Shown here: positions 1 through 10,969 of the stretch, piece by piece | Layout of the letters: every line of letters starts with the position of its first letter | How positions within the stretch are numbered: the stretch's first letter is position 1 | NCBI GenBank assembly: GCA_022661535.1 | Contig: JAKULF010000005.1 | Location: 4,464,001 to 4,528,000, forward strand | Source of the DNA: Eutypa lata | Lineage: Eukaryota; Ascomycota; Sordariomycetes; Xylariales; Diatrypaceae | Direction: 5' to 3' | Length of the DNA: 64,000 nt | Program-made: the position numbers and the translations under genes | The notes under the pieces: model-generated | Databases searched by the model: none | Told to the model about the DNA's origin: nothing | The model's input: the letters and a program-made list of their open reading frames with translations, nothing else

Positions 1-218
1 TGGGGGGAACGAGGTGGAGGCGCGAGGAGTGGTCGCTTGATGTGCTGCGGCGGAGGCTCGAGGTGAACCCGGACGATGGGATGGTTAAGTACCAGAATGT
101 GTTTGGGGAGGGCCGTGGCGTTGCTTGGGATCTGGATGGGACGATTAATCGCCGGAGGGGGTTGGAGATGACCACTGTGCAGATGTATCTGGCGCGTATG
201 GAGGACTTGAAGGCGTGA
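1..218 (+). CDS. 3' end of an unrecognised gene (truncated by window start)
   Basis: An open frame runs from the first bases (codons starting at position 3) to a TGA at 216-218, giving about 71 C-terminal residues. The stretch is GC-rich like the other coding islands, and the sequence becomes AT-rich soon after the stop. Visible pieces are EEWSLDVLRRRLEVNPDDG, then VAWDLDGT, and a final QMYLARMEDLKA. I do not recognise the family and assign no function. Only the 3' end is in the window, so the start, exon structure and domains cannot be seen. Confidence 0.55.
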   Translation, partial: GGTRWRREEWSLDVLRRRLEVNPDDGMVKYQNVFGEGRGVAWDLDGTINRRRGLEMTTVQMYLARMEDLKA

Positions 219-2193
219 ATTGGGCTTGTAGGTGGAGTGTGTGAAGGGAGGGGTGAGGGGAAGAGGCTGGTTTGCAGGGGAGGAAAGGGGTTCGTGGAAG
301 GAGGGTGGATGGTAGTTCGGATTGCATCAAGAAGTCCCTGTTTGGGCGTGCTGGGAATCGGGATGTATGAGGAAATTATTAAATTGTCGTTGTCACTGCA
401 GTGGCCCTTCGTTGTTTATATTGTCCTATTCCTTTTAAATAGGACGGGGGAGAGATGGCCGAGCAAATTAGCTTGGTCCATTATACGTAGTATCAAATAG
501 GATCATTCTATTTCTACTATTTAATACTTAACTAGCTATCTGGTGATTGATTTCTAACTAATATAGTGATATCGACATATCTATTGTGTCTAGCTAGCCC
601 TTGACCCAGGAGGTTCAGCAGATATCTTTATCAATATGACTGTAATTATTATTCACAATGCACACACTAGGCTGCCTTATTCGGACAGGTCAATTCGTGA
701 ATACATTGTTCTACATAGAACCGACTACAGATGCACACACCTCTGGGGAGAAAGTACATATACTGCGAGGACTGACCCGTTTACGATGGATATTATAGGA
801 GGAGTGAGTACAACTTATTCACCCGCAGCCGGTTAGAAATTCGTGGAGAACAGTTCTTCATATGAGTAATAGGTATCGCGACAAGAAGCCTGTGGGAAAC
901 ACCAGATTCAGTAACTTCTGAATCGTGGTGTGTGTTAGTCGTTGGAATAGCTTCTACGGTAGGGTATTTGAGAAGCTTTGATTCTTCTGGGCTTTAGAGC
1001 AGTCGCTAGATTGAGATATAGGGGTACGACTAAGAGTCTATTCAGTAGATATAATTGATTGGGAGGGTCCCAAGCCCTGTTCATTGCGTCTTTACATAGT
1101 CTTGAGCTCCTTGACTCTAGACTTACTTTAATATTGCATATCTACTAGTCTGGGTCATATTCTTCCTAGAAGAGTGGTGTATTTCCTCTAATATCCAGCT
1201 GGTACGAGGTGAGTTCAACAACAGGTGGTGGATATGACATGAAGCATCGCTTAAGTTGATTGATACCTAGGAAGATGATGCTGGGTAAGTTGCAATGACC
1301 TTGGTATTCGTGGATAATGGCGTATATAGTGTATAATAGAGCTAATACAGACTCAATCATGTGTAATTAGTGAGTCATAATAGGAATGTGATGAAAACGG
1401 CACAAAGAACAGAATGGCCTTGTCAAAGCAGCCAAAACATAGAGGACATAGATGGGATGCCCCTTTTGGCCCCTAGAAGTGACATACGTAGGTAATTAGG
1501 TATGTAACAAGCCTTGAGATTATGTCAAATGATAACCAATGGTGTCAATTCGGCTGTTAGTTCTATTAAATAAGGATTGTGACAAGTTCCTGACACGCGA
1601 AACGTAGTTGGGATGAGATGGGAGATATATGCAGCTCCAGCAGCCATCAAATTAGCAGCACACTACGTAACCACGTACATAAATTACACACAAAAAGAGG
1701 TCATGACCTCGAGAAACATCAGTCATAAGTACTAGTTCGTCGTCCGATATCCTTTGGAATGTTTCTAGATCATTCAATTGATTTCGTAAGGGTGCTGTAG
1801 TCTATCTATGACTGAGTTGTTTGATTTCCTTTGTTTCAAATGACCAACGCTCGGGTGACAGAGAGACGTTGACCAACTATCACCGTTAAGTAATATGTAT
1901 ACTCCCATAGGATCATTGATGGATGGAAACCACCAAAATAGCAATTAGACGTAACAACTTCATCCAACATTCATCCACAGTTGCTTATTTCAATCATTTG
2001 ATCCACCTTCCGCGTAGAACTTTGACTATACGGATTTGAAACCCATAAAGCTATGGAAGGTCCTTCTTACCTGGCATTCTTCTTCGTCATTGCTATTGAA
2101 AAACCTACGTCGCTCTTTACTCAATCGTTCTGTTTGTGCAGGTCATAATGACGTTCCTCCAGAGCCTCAGGCTTAAACTGCCTCATAGTCTGT
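219..2193. other. intergenic, AT-rich, no supported gene
   Basis: Nearly 2 kb without a convincing reading frame. Short open frames (for example 636-836 +) have no recognisable protein features and AT-rich composition. The last 150 bases (about 2050-2193) contain a 3' splice-like tgtgcag at 2135-2141 and may hold 5' UTR or an upstream exon of the next gene. Confidence 0.5.
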
Positions 2194-3072
2194 ATGACTT
2201 CTTTGTTTACAACAACCCTTGCGAAACCGCTCAATGAACCGCACTCTCCCCTGATGCCTCGCTCCCGTGTAGGCCGAACTCTCCTTTGGGAGTGGACATT
2301 GTCTCGAGATGTGAGAAGTAATAATCAAATCAAGGCAACGGCGGATTCACTTGCAGACCTGGGTGCGATCACCTCCATCACAAACTGGGAGACGTGGCGA
2401 CCACTGGAGCTTCCATCAAGCATCCCATTCCGGCCTATGGTTCGAACACTCTACCAGCTCGGCAACATTGACTGGAATCATCTTCTCGCCGTGCTGACTT
2501 CACAAAAAGAGACCATCGTGCATTTCTACAGCGAGCCTGACCTACAGAACATATCGCCTGAGGATGCCGTGAGGACATGGAAGGACAGGATGCTTCCGCT
2601 GCGCAAAAAATACCAAGTGAAGCTTGTGAGCCCGTCATGTGTCGGCAACGATATTGGCTCTCGGTGGCTAGACACATTCATGAGCCAGCTCTTGAACGAC
2701 GAGAAGCCGGACTACCTGGGATTGCATTTCTACACGGCACTGGATGAGCCGAGCGGTAGGGAAATCGAGATCGCTAAGGAATATTTCAAGTCAAGACATG
2801 AAAAACACAATTTCCCCGTCATCATATCCGAGCTCGCTAGCACAAGTCGTAGGGTTCCTGAAGTCATCTATTTCAGCAAGGCGATTGCAAGCTGGCTGGA
2901 GACTCAAGATTGGGTATTCGAGTATGGCTTCTTCGGCGTCTCCCTCTGGCCAACGGACAATTTCGTGAGTCCTGCAGCGCAGTTGCTGGATAGCTCAGGA
3001 CGATGGACATACCTAGGCAAATGGTTCGTGGGTGCAGAGGACGATGGACAGTCAGAACAGTCCGATGGATAG
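2194..3072 (+). CDS. GH128-like glycoside hydrolase (Asl1-like catalytic core)
   Basis: A 292-residue single-exon frame matches the glycosyl hydrolase catalytic-core family that includes S. pombe Asl1 (GH128, TIM-barrel, beta-1,3-glucan-directed). Seen in order: NWETW then PMVRTLY (residues about 63-85, the barrel start), HFYSEPD at 110-116 holding the candidate acid/base Glu114, YLGLHFYTA near 178, and VIISELAS near 209-216 holding the candidate nucleophile Glu213. The usual Asn before the first catalytic Glu (NEPD) is Ser here. No signal peptide follows the ATG at 2194, although most relatives are secreted. An upstream exon is possible: an ATG at 2053 is followed by a hydrophobic stretch (YLAFFFVIAI), but I could not join it in frame with confidence. 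Family call is fairly sure; substrate is inference. Confidence 0.72.
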   Translation: MTSLFTTTLAKPLNEPHSPLMPRSRVGRTLLWEWTLSRDVRSNNQIKATADSLADLGAITSITNWETWRPLELPSSIPFRPMVRTLYQLGNIDWNHLLAVLTSQKETIVHFYSEPDLQNISPEDAVRTWKDRMLPLRKKYQVKLVSPSCVGNDIGSRWLDTFMSQLLNDEKPDYLGLHFYTALDEPSGREIEIAKEYFKSRHEKHNFPVIISELASTSRRVPEVIYFSKAIASWLETQDWVFEYGFFGVSLWPTDNFVSPAAQLLDSSGRWTYLGKWFVGAEDDGQSEQSDG

Positions 3073-4515
3073 AACTGGGCAAATGGTTTGTGGGTGCAGA
3101 TTCTTAAGGGGGTGCGTTGCATAGGGGTTGATAGGAAATGGAATAGCATTGTGGCCCATCTTGCTTGGGCATGGTCGCAGGTTGGCTTTTTGGTTCATCA
3201 TATTTACGTACGAAGCAATTTCTTTTTCGACAGTCTTGAGGTCGATGCGCTCGTGTGTAGTGATTAACCAATTGCTTTTTTACTGGAGCGCTAAGTTAGG
3301 GTGCCAGAACTTAGCTGAACATAAAATAGGCAATGGAGGATGAATGTTTATCTGTACAACCGTAGGATTTCTAAATGCAGTGTTATGATGTGCATTATGC
3401 ATCTGCTATACACACTTAGGTATCTTATCCTACCTAATGCAACCACTCTGTATAGTTCATATATATGACTTGCATATGTATGTATGTGTAGCAGTAGTAA
3501 GTGGACACTTACAATAGGAACCTAGACAGGCCCCCCGATAGGTTAACTTGACTGGAGCCTCAACACATGTCAAATTGAACCCTATCAAGCACTCAAGTAT
3601 GGAGATGATTGTGCGCCTAATTATAATTAATTAATTATCCAACCATCCATATGATATGTTGGGACTTTATATAACCATCGAGAGAACGAAGCGGTAGTAA
3701 ACGAGAAGGATTTGAACGTCCACGGTAGCTAACCTGCCAACCTTTCTCTCTTACTGCATCAAGGCGCGTAAGGAGTAAAACAAACATTGCCTTTTGAGTA
3801 AAATCATTTGTTTTGATTGGAGCTCTTCCCGGGCCTATCGATAAAACCAACTAAAAACTGGCAGTAGTGGGCTGAGTGGCCTGCAGAAGTGGGATGGATA
3901 GCGGGGTTAGAGTGAAACAGCTACTTCCAAATCTGGGTCGGTTGCCGTGGTGACAATGTACCTTCAGTAGTGTTACCCTGTAGGACTAAAAGATAATACT
4001 ACATACAAAGCTGTTGTCGCAAGGCGCGGGAGATAACGTAACCAAGTTGTAGTTATTGTTGATCACTCGCATCTATACTCGCATTGCATTTGCATCTGTA
4101 CCGCACTGCACTGCACCGCATCCTCACTCGTTCCACTTCATTAGTCTTAAGACATCCAGCGAATAGCTTCCTCCGTCTCTCTTTCCCCCTTTCCTCTCCA
4201 TTATCGCATTCGCATGCCAATTGTACCCAACTATCAACAACACAAGGTTACGTCTTACTTGCCTGGGATGCATTGACTGCAACAGATCTCCAGCTTGACG
4301 GAGAAGTGACTTCACTTTCGCGACTAGACTTTCTTTCAATTACTAGGGGAATTTCCAATGAGGAGTCGCCTCATCGATAATTCTGAACAACCTACTCTCG
4401 TTTACCAAGAGACCGAACCGATCTTACACACTTTCAATCATCTCAACGTAAACAATACCCACATCTACACACAACGCTTCCTCCTCAACGCGTCAACGAG
4501 GCGGGGTGATTCAAG
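3073..4515. other. intergenic and pyrimidine-rich leader of ase1
   Basis: No gene seen from 3073 to about 4080; the open frame at 3635-3850 on the minus strand lacks any recognisable feature. From about 4084 to 4515 the plus strand is C/T-rich, as is common in fungal promoters and 5' leaders, and probably contains the transcription start of the following gene. An ATG at 4358 opens a 65-codon frame that runs past the main start codon in another frame (stop 4555). Confidence 0.5.
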
Positions 4516-6916
4516 ATGGACGCTAGTTACCTTTCCCAGCAAGTTAACACTATAATCGGCCAACTACACGGCCTCTTCGACGAGATTGGTGTTACCAACC
4601 ATGATCGCGAGACGCGAGAAACCGAGGTTAGTCGTTGCGAAATCGAAGGGCGCTTGTCCAAAAGCTAATTTTGTCGTAGCTCTTCGAAGCCTTATCTGAG
4701 ACCTTGAACAATCAGGTCAAGGCCGTCACATCAGAGAAGGATGATTTACTCGAAGAGGCAAATCGCATTATTACGCGCATTCGCCAAATGGAAGCGTCCC
4801 TAGACGGCTCCAAATCCCAGCGCAACTCCAATTCTGAAGACGATGGCCTAAGGATTACTTACCCCCTTACACAATGTCTAAAGGTATTAAAAGAGAAGCA
4901 CATGCACGTAAGCAAGCTTCACCGGGAGCGTTTTGAACAAGTCAATAGTAAGTTGGCTATTCCATCTAGAAGCTAGCTAGAATGGCGCATATAGGGGACT
5001 TAACTGACACAAATACAGAACTTGTCCAAGCACTCGAGTCGTATTCTTCGCATCTCGAAGCGACCTTTATTAAGATTGAACTACCACCAACAGGACCGAA
5101 TCAGTCTTTGCCGCCGACATTTGACTTATCACCTGCCTATGTCGATAAGCTAGACGACGAATTCTCTCGCGTTTATGACGAGTATACACGTCGGATCGCA
5201 ACTGTCCAAACTCTATCAGAGAATATTATTCAGCTGTGGGCGGAGCTAGGAACGCCCCAAGCCCAGACCGATGGGGCGATCGTAAAGTATTACCGCGACG
5301 CACCCGAGCAACTCGGTCTGCATGAAGAGGACGTCGCTAGACTCCGCTCAAAGAGAGACAAGCTCGCCGACGAGAAGAAGAACCGCGAGAAGCGTCTCAA
5401 AGACCTTAAGATGGCCGTCGAGGCGCTTTGGGAGAAGCTAGGCATTGATGAGTCCGAGCGTAAAGCGTTCTTGAACAGCAACCGAGGCTGCGGAGTGAGA
5501 CAGATTAACGAGTTCCAAGACGAACTAGGAAGGTTGAGTGAGTTAAAGCGACAAAACCTTCATCTATTCGTCGAAGATGCGCGCTTCAAACTCCAAGAGC
5601 TGTGGGATGCCCTTTACTTCTCCGAAGATGAAATGCTCGAGTTCACTCCTGCTTTCTCCGATGTCTATAGCGATGCTCTCCTAGAGGCTCACGAGCAGGA
5701 AATATCTCGTCTTGAGACCCTGAAGGAGCAGCGTGCTCCTACTCTCGCCCTAGTTGAGAAGCATCGTACTTTAGTGCACGATCGAGATGAACTTGCCAAC
5801 TCCAGCCAAGATGCATCACGACTCATGGCCCGTGGTCAGAAGGGCGAGAGACGAGATCCTGGAAAGCTCCTACGCGAAGAAAAGATGCGCAAGCGGATAG
5901 CCAAGGAGCTCCCCAAGGTTGCGGCCGACCTCGTTAAGGCGTTGGAGCAGTGGGAGGATGAGTACGGTCGCCCTTTCCTCGTCCATGGAGAAAGATATCT
6001 AGAGCTTTTGGAACCAGAAGGTCCTAAAGCAGCTCCTCCGCGATCGAAGACCCCTGCTCCTGGCTCAACGGCCAAGAAGATAATACCACCTAGCCGTGCC
6101 AACAGCACCACAACAAGACCAATGGCTCCTCCAAGCAGATCAAAGACACCGACAGCAAACGGTACTCTTAAGAGGTCGGCTGCTCCTCCTAGCCAACTAG
6201 CCAAAGACTCCAAGGGAAGCCCGTCTAGGATTCCGGCCAGGGCACCGCTTTCTAACTTGAAGTACGGCAACAATTCACCAGAGAGATCACGACCCGAATC
6301 TCGAGCGCAGAACTATGGTTCCGTGAGACAAGGGCCCCCCCTCATGCGAGCACCTCCCCCCAAGATGAGAGATTTAGTAGCTCCCGAGCTAGAGACGCCT
6401 GTGAACCCTTACCGCAACACCGGGCTAGGGTCTAGCGTGATCGTGCGTCCCGTCTCGCCAGAGGACGTATACGACGACCGGAGTTCGTACCAGAGCCACA
6501 ACCACTCGCGGTCCTACACCACCAACCACTACGACCCGAACCGGACGATGCGGGAGAACGAGCGGTTCGCGCAGTCCGGTTACCCGCAGGCGCCGCCGCC
6601 CCGGCAGATCTCGAACAACTCGTCGTCGACGGCCGTGTCCGGGTCCGAGAACTGGGAGACGTACGACGACAACTCGGAGCTGGAGCCCGAGCCCGATGCT
6701 TCGGACGCGTACTACGCCAAGGTCCGGGCGGCGGCCGCGCGTAACAAGCGCTTCACCCCCGACGAAGGGTACTCCTCGTACCACTCCCACGCGGCGCAGG
6801 CCTCGAAGCGCTCCAAGGGCATCCCGCCCGCCATGCATGCTGGTCACGGCGTGGTCGACGCCGAGGGCAACCGCATCATCTCGGGGAGCGAGTGGACGGA
6901 CGAGGACGCGTTCTAA
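4516..6916 (+). CDS. ase1: Ase1/PRC1/MAP65 microtubule-bundling protein
   Basis: Antiparallel microtubule cross-linker of the anaphase spindle midzone. Three exons: 4516-4626, 4680-4947 and 5019-6916, giving 758 residues. Introns start GTTAGT and GTAAGT and end GTAG and ACAG; the second join restores VNKLVQALESY. The N-terminal two-thirds is helical/coiled-coil (for example FDEIGVTNHDRETRETE, then SENIIQLWAELGTP), as in MAP65 proteins. The conserved microtubule-binding stretch RKRIAKELPKVAADL followed by QWEDEYGRPFLVHGERY lies around residues 415-455. The tail from about residue 460 is basic and rich in Pro, Ser and Thr, with repeated RSKTP motifs that are candidate CDK sites, and ends SGSEWTDEDAF. 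Length is close to fission yeast Ase1. The start is the first ATG of exon 1, and MDASYLSQQVNTIIGQL fits the family N-terminus. Confidence 0.93.
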
Positions 6917-8241
6917 TCTAACTAAAGTCTTTAACTAAGGACAAGACGGACGGACTGACTCGTTTTTTTTTTTCAATTTACGATTATGCTATGCAATGCA
7001 ATGCAATGCCAGAAACCTGCGATGGATGATGACGACGATATTCCCGAATGTCATACATATCATGTCAATACAACTCACGATTGATTTATCATGCGAATCA
7101 TGTGGATTGCATGCATTTGTTTTGTGTGTGCAACCCGACGATCATGATGGCGTTCTCCCGTTAAGCTCTCTCTGAACTTCGTGGTTTTTTTTTTACCTGC
7201 CTTGAAAAAAGTCTCGCTTCTTTGCGTTTCGATTCTGCCTCTTCCCTTCTTTTTTTCCTCCTCTTTTCTATCTCTCTTCCTCTTGGACTACTTCTAGGCT
7301 CTGTTTCGTGTACCCTATTAATTGCATAGGATTTTTGTTTCTTTGCTCGGACATTTGCCTTCGGACTGGATCCCCTTTTCTTCCCCGTCTTGAAGGGAGA
7401 TAAGATGTTGCTACATACCTCCTTTCTCTTGAGTGTCCGTACCAGCACCACCACTCGACTATGCGGAGTTCTACCGGACTAAATTAGGGAAAGGAAGGGT
7501 TGCAGGAAGCAAGGAGGAGGCAGATAATGTTAGTATAAAGGGGCGTTTGGTTCAAGGCGTTTCAACGGCAAGCAGGTTTCAAGGAAAGAAAGGATGGAGT
7601 GATTGATATCTCTGGTTGGTTGCTGGATGTCCGTGTGTATTAAAGGAGCATCACTGCCGGTCGGCATCTGTAAAAGGTACATATGTAGATACCTTAATTG
7701 TTTACTCAACCAATACATACCTACGTATTATATTTAAGTTGCTTGATTTTCCTATGGATTATTGGTCACCGCTGATGCATTGGAAGGATGTGTTGATGCC
7801 ATGCGCATGTGGGTGGTGTCTAGGCATGACAATTATAGCCATTCAAGCTTACACGTTATAGTTACACCCAGACACCCTCACGACTTAACGCCCTAACCCC
7901 TGATGGTATGTAGCATTTGAGATGTTAGTGGACCAATAATCCCGATTTAGCGCAATCGTATTCTGTAGCAAGACCACTAATAACTATAACTAGCATCATT
8001 GATAAGATTGTCTCAGTCAGCCTTACACCTTATTATTGACTTAGTTTCAGGTCAGCAGCAGTAGGCAACAGGCCAACAACAAGCAAGCATCCTTCATCCT
8101 CGCATGTCTCTGTTTACTTCAGCTCTAAATATTTGTGTCTTGTTCTCATTCATATACTACGTGGCTGAAACTCCATGACTCAGTTCCAATGACTGCTTCT
8201 GAATCCAGAATATATCTAATCCGAGCTATTCCATCAGCCTC
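6917..8241. other. intergenic, 3' UTR of ase1 and promoter of irs4
   Basis: Holds a short T-run (6963-6973), a tract with several TGCAA/ATGCA repeats, and a pyrimidine-rich stretch (about 7150-7300) whose complement gives a Lys/Arg/Glu-rich open frame that I regard as composition-driven. No supported gene. Confidence 0.5.
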
Positions 8242-10695
8242 ATGAACCGATCCGGTACTCCGGGCCAGAATCGACCGACGCTCAATTCCTCCGCATCTAC
8301 GTCCTCCGCCGATAATAACAGTAATAACAACAATAATGACAGTGCTTACAAAGCGGCGTTGAAAGGCGCCTCTCTCGCCTTTCAAAATACCGGTTCGAAA
8401 GGCCAGAGCCCTGCGCCTCCTCAGGGGCGCAGTATCGATAACCGCGCCCTCATCGCTGCTACCTCGACCGCGCATCAATACGGACTCAGTCCATCCCGCT
8501 CTCCTCCACGAACAAAGCCCCCCGGCATCAGCCGACAGACCACCGGTAGTAGCGCCCGTAGTGCCGGGACGAGCGGTTATGACATTGAACATGGAGCTAT
8601 CGTTCAGAAGCTACAGCAACTCTCGCCGCAGTCTGCACAGCGGCAGGGTGGTCATGCTGCGACGCAATTGCTCATGCCACCCGGAAAGCATACAACAACC
8701 CCTGATGCAAAGTCGCCGTCGTTCATAGCGGCTACCCTCGCGGCTAGTAGGTCTGGTAGTCCCAGTCCTCGCCAACCTGTCCAGCCCCATCCGTATCAGC
8801 AGACGGTAAGGAGACAACAGGGGGGAAACACGGGCACCACGCATAGTGCTGCCACTTCGGTGACGAGCTTAGATCTGGCGGCAGATGCCGTGCCATTGCC
8901 GTCTACGAATGCCCTGATCTCGATGTTTGAGAAGAGAGATGATGATACAGATCCCGTCAAGAAACAAACCGCCACGCCAAGTAGTAGTAATAAGCCGCCT
9001 GTATCCAAACCTAAGCCGAAGCCAAAACCACGACCGGTAACACCTCCGGGAGCTCTAAATGTTGTAACTAAATCATCCATTAAGCCCCCAGAGATATTAG
9101 CGAGTCCGCCTGCGCGGGAGAGACCCGTGTCTTCTCCTGCGCCAGCTAGGGGCCCAGCTGGAGAAAAGCACGAACCGCAAAGGGAACCTACGGGACTAGA
9201 ATCCAAGAGGCCACCACCTACGCCCCCACCGCCTAGATCTACGAAGAACGAAGTTGAGGAATCTCCATCGACGAGAGCCGCGCTACCGAAGAAAAAAGCA
9301 CGCGCATCTACTCCCCCTCGGTCCGTCGCTGTCGCCAACGCCGACACGGTCATCCTCTCCCCCCAGCCCAGACGGGCTTCGTCGCAGAAGATATTATCAC
9401 GTCGATCGAGCGAGGATGACATGACTCTCGCTTCCCAGCCAAAGGGGCCACCAGCGGTGAAACCAAAGCCGCAGCATCGAGCCTCTTCTGCGCAGTATGT
9501 GAAGAAATCCTCCTCAGCGCCGCTCAAGGAGTCTCCCCGCCGAATTGTCCTAGCTGAAAAGGAGCGCCGGCCAACCTCCTCTTCGTCGGAAGATACCTTC
9601 GTCTCCGCCTCATCCGCGCCGTCTCCTCCACCCGAACCACCACGCCGCCGAGGAATCCAACCATCGACCCCCGATCCGCCACGTCCCGCGCGCCCAGCAT
9701 CAACACAGAGCACGCCTGCCAGTGTTCGTTCACAAGGTCGTCTCCTAGCACCACCGCCTCCGCTTCCTCAACGGCAACAACAACAACAACAACAACAGAC
9801 GACAGGCATACCTCTAGACTCGCTCGCCAATGCCATCGTAGCCGGGTCCCTCGCCAGCTCGCGCCACACCCCAACAGCAGCTTCGACTTCCAACTCGAAG
9901 AAGCAGCCGCCCTCCCCACCACCCACCCGCAAACAGACACCCCTACGCATGCGGCAGACCCTCCGCCAGCCCCCGCCCGCCAACAAGTCGGACGACGAGG
10001 ACGCCGCCCACAACAAGCACCGGCACCGCAAGAAGCCGTTCGGCAAGAGCAACAAGCACTCCCACCACGAGGGCCAGCGCAAGCGCTGGCGCGAGGAGAT
10101 CACGCCCCGCGAGCGGAAGCGGTATGAGGGCGTTTGGGCCAGTAATCGGGGCTTGCTTCTTCTGGGCGGTGGCGGTGGCGGTGGCGGTGGAGGGGACAAG
10201 AAGACAGGGACAGGGGTACTACCGCGGCAGGATCCTTCTTCTCTCTCCTCTTCTCCTGCGAATGGTCGGGTTCCGAACCAGAATCTGAGTCCGAGTCAGA
10301 ATCGGGATCAGAAACGGCCTAGCCTGGGAGCGGCCTCGACGTCGTTTTCCGCCACTCCTCCCGAGGAAAGACTAGGGATAGCCGGAGACGACACCGCGAT
10401 GACTACTGCTACTGCTACCACTACTAACACCGGGGACCTGGTAGCCAACGTGGTGGTGCGCGACCTCTGGGCGCGCAGCCGGCTTCCCCCCGACGAGCTC
10501 GCCGAGGTCTGGGACCTCGTCGATGGGCGCGGCCGCGGCGCCCTCGACCGCGCCGAGTTCGTCGTCGGCATGTGGCTTGTGGACCAGCGCCTCCGGGGCC
10601 GCAAGATCCCCCGCAAGGTCTCGGAGAGCGTGTGGGCGAGCGCGAGGGGTGCGGGCGTCAGGGTTAGGGTTAAGGGGGCGAAGAAGGGGCGGTAG
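8242..10695 (+). CDS. irs4: Irs4/Tax4-like EH-domain protein (increased rDNA silencing 4)
   Basis: Single-exon protein of 817 residues. Yeast Irs4 and Tax4 are EH-domain proteins that regulate phosphatidylinositol 4,5-bisphosphate and rDNA silencing. The first 600 residues are disordered and rich in Pro, Ser and Thr, with PPxP-type motifs, KPKPKPKPRP around residue 260 and a poly-Gln tract near 512-520. The C-terminal EH domain has the Irs4 signature ITPRERKRYEGVWASNRG (about 619-636) and, after a roughly 95-residue low-complexity insertion with poly-Gly, VVVRDLWARSRLPPDELAEV, VWDLVDGRGRGAL and EFVVGMWLVDQRLRGRKIP (about 732-790). The insertion splits the domain between its first and second helices. 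The GC-rich second half contrasts with the less GC-rich first half. The ATG at 8242 is the first in frame. Confidence 0.88.
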   Translation: MNRSGTPGQNRPTLNSSASTSSADNNSNNNNNDSAYKAALKGASLAFQNTGSKGQSPAPPQGRSIDNRALIAATSTAHQYGLSPSRSPPRTKPPGISRQTTGSSARSAGTSGYDIEHGAIVQKLQQLSPQSAQRQGGHAATQLLMPPGKHTTTPDAKSPSFIAATLAASRSGSPSPRQPVQPHPYQQTVRRQQGGNTGTTHSAATSVTSLDLAADAVPLPSTNALISMFEKRDDDTDPVKKQTATPSSSNKPPVSKPKPKPKPRPVTPPGALNVVTKSSIKPPEILASPPARERPVSSPAPARGPAGEKHEPQREPTGLESKRPPPTPPPPRSTKNEVEESPSTRAALPKKKARASTPPRSVAVANADTVILSPQPRRASSQKILSRRSSEDDMTLASQPKGPPAVKPKPQHRASSAQYVKKSSSAPLKESPRRIVLAEKERRPTSSSSEDTFVSASSAPSPPPEPPRRRGIQPSTPDPPRPARPASTQSTPASVRSQGRLLAPPPPLPQRQQQQQQQQTTGIPLDSLANAIVAGSLASSRHTPTAASTSNSKKQPPSPPPTRKQTPLRMRQTLRQPPPANKSDDEDAAHNKHRHRKKPFGKSNKHSHHEGQRKRWREEITPRERKRYEGVWASNRGLLLLGGGGGGGGGGDKKTGTGVLPRQDPSSLSSSPANGRVPNQNLSPSQNRDQKRPSLGAASTSFSATPPEERLGIAGDDTAMTTATATTTNTGDLVANVVVRDLWARSRLPPDELAEVWDLVDGRGRGALDRAEFVVGMWLVDQRLRGRKIPRKVSESVWASARGAGVRVRVKGAKKGR

Positions 10696-10922
10696 GGTAG
10701 GTAGGGTAGGTTTGTAGGCGTGGTGAGAAGCAAATAGGAGTCAGCCAGTCAGCCAGCATGCACGCGTATGTTTTTTTATCTTCTGTATATTTTATTTACT
10801 CTGTTTTTTTACTTTTGGGGTATCGGTTGTTGTTGTTGTTGTTGTTGTTTTGGTTGTTTTAGTTGTGCATTAGTGTTTAAACAGTAGTTGGTGAGTTGAG
10901 AAGCGTGGAGCAGCGGAACCAA

Positions 10923-10969
<47 letters not shown>

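Noticed and set aside
3700..3780. tRNA-like GGATTTGAACGTCC on the plus strand (B-box complement)
   Set aside because: The flanking bases do not pair as a T-stem and no A-box or acceptor stem can be formed.
7161..7454. 97-codon minus-strand frame rich in Lys, Arg and Glu
   Set aside because: It is the complement of a pyrimidine-rich stretch; composition explains the residues and no family features are seen.
8796..10199. Long minus-strand frames opposite irs4
   Set aside because: Shadows of the GC-rich coding strand; poly-Pro and poly-Cys content mirrors poly-Gly and poly-Gln of irs4.
10661..10677. Telomere-like GGGTTAGGGTTA near the irs4 3' end
   Set aside because: Only two units, inside the coding frame; not an interstitial telomere array.
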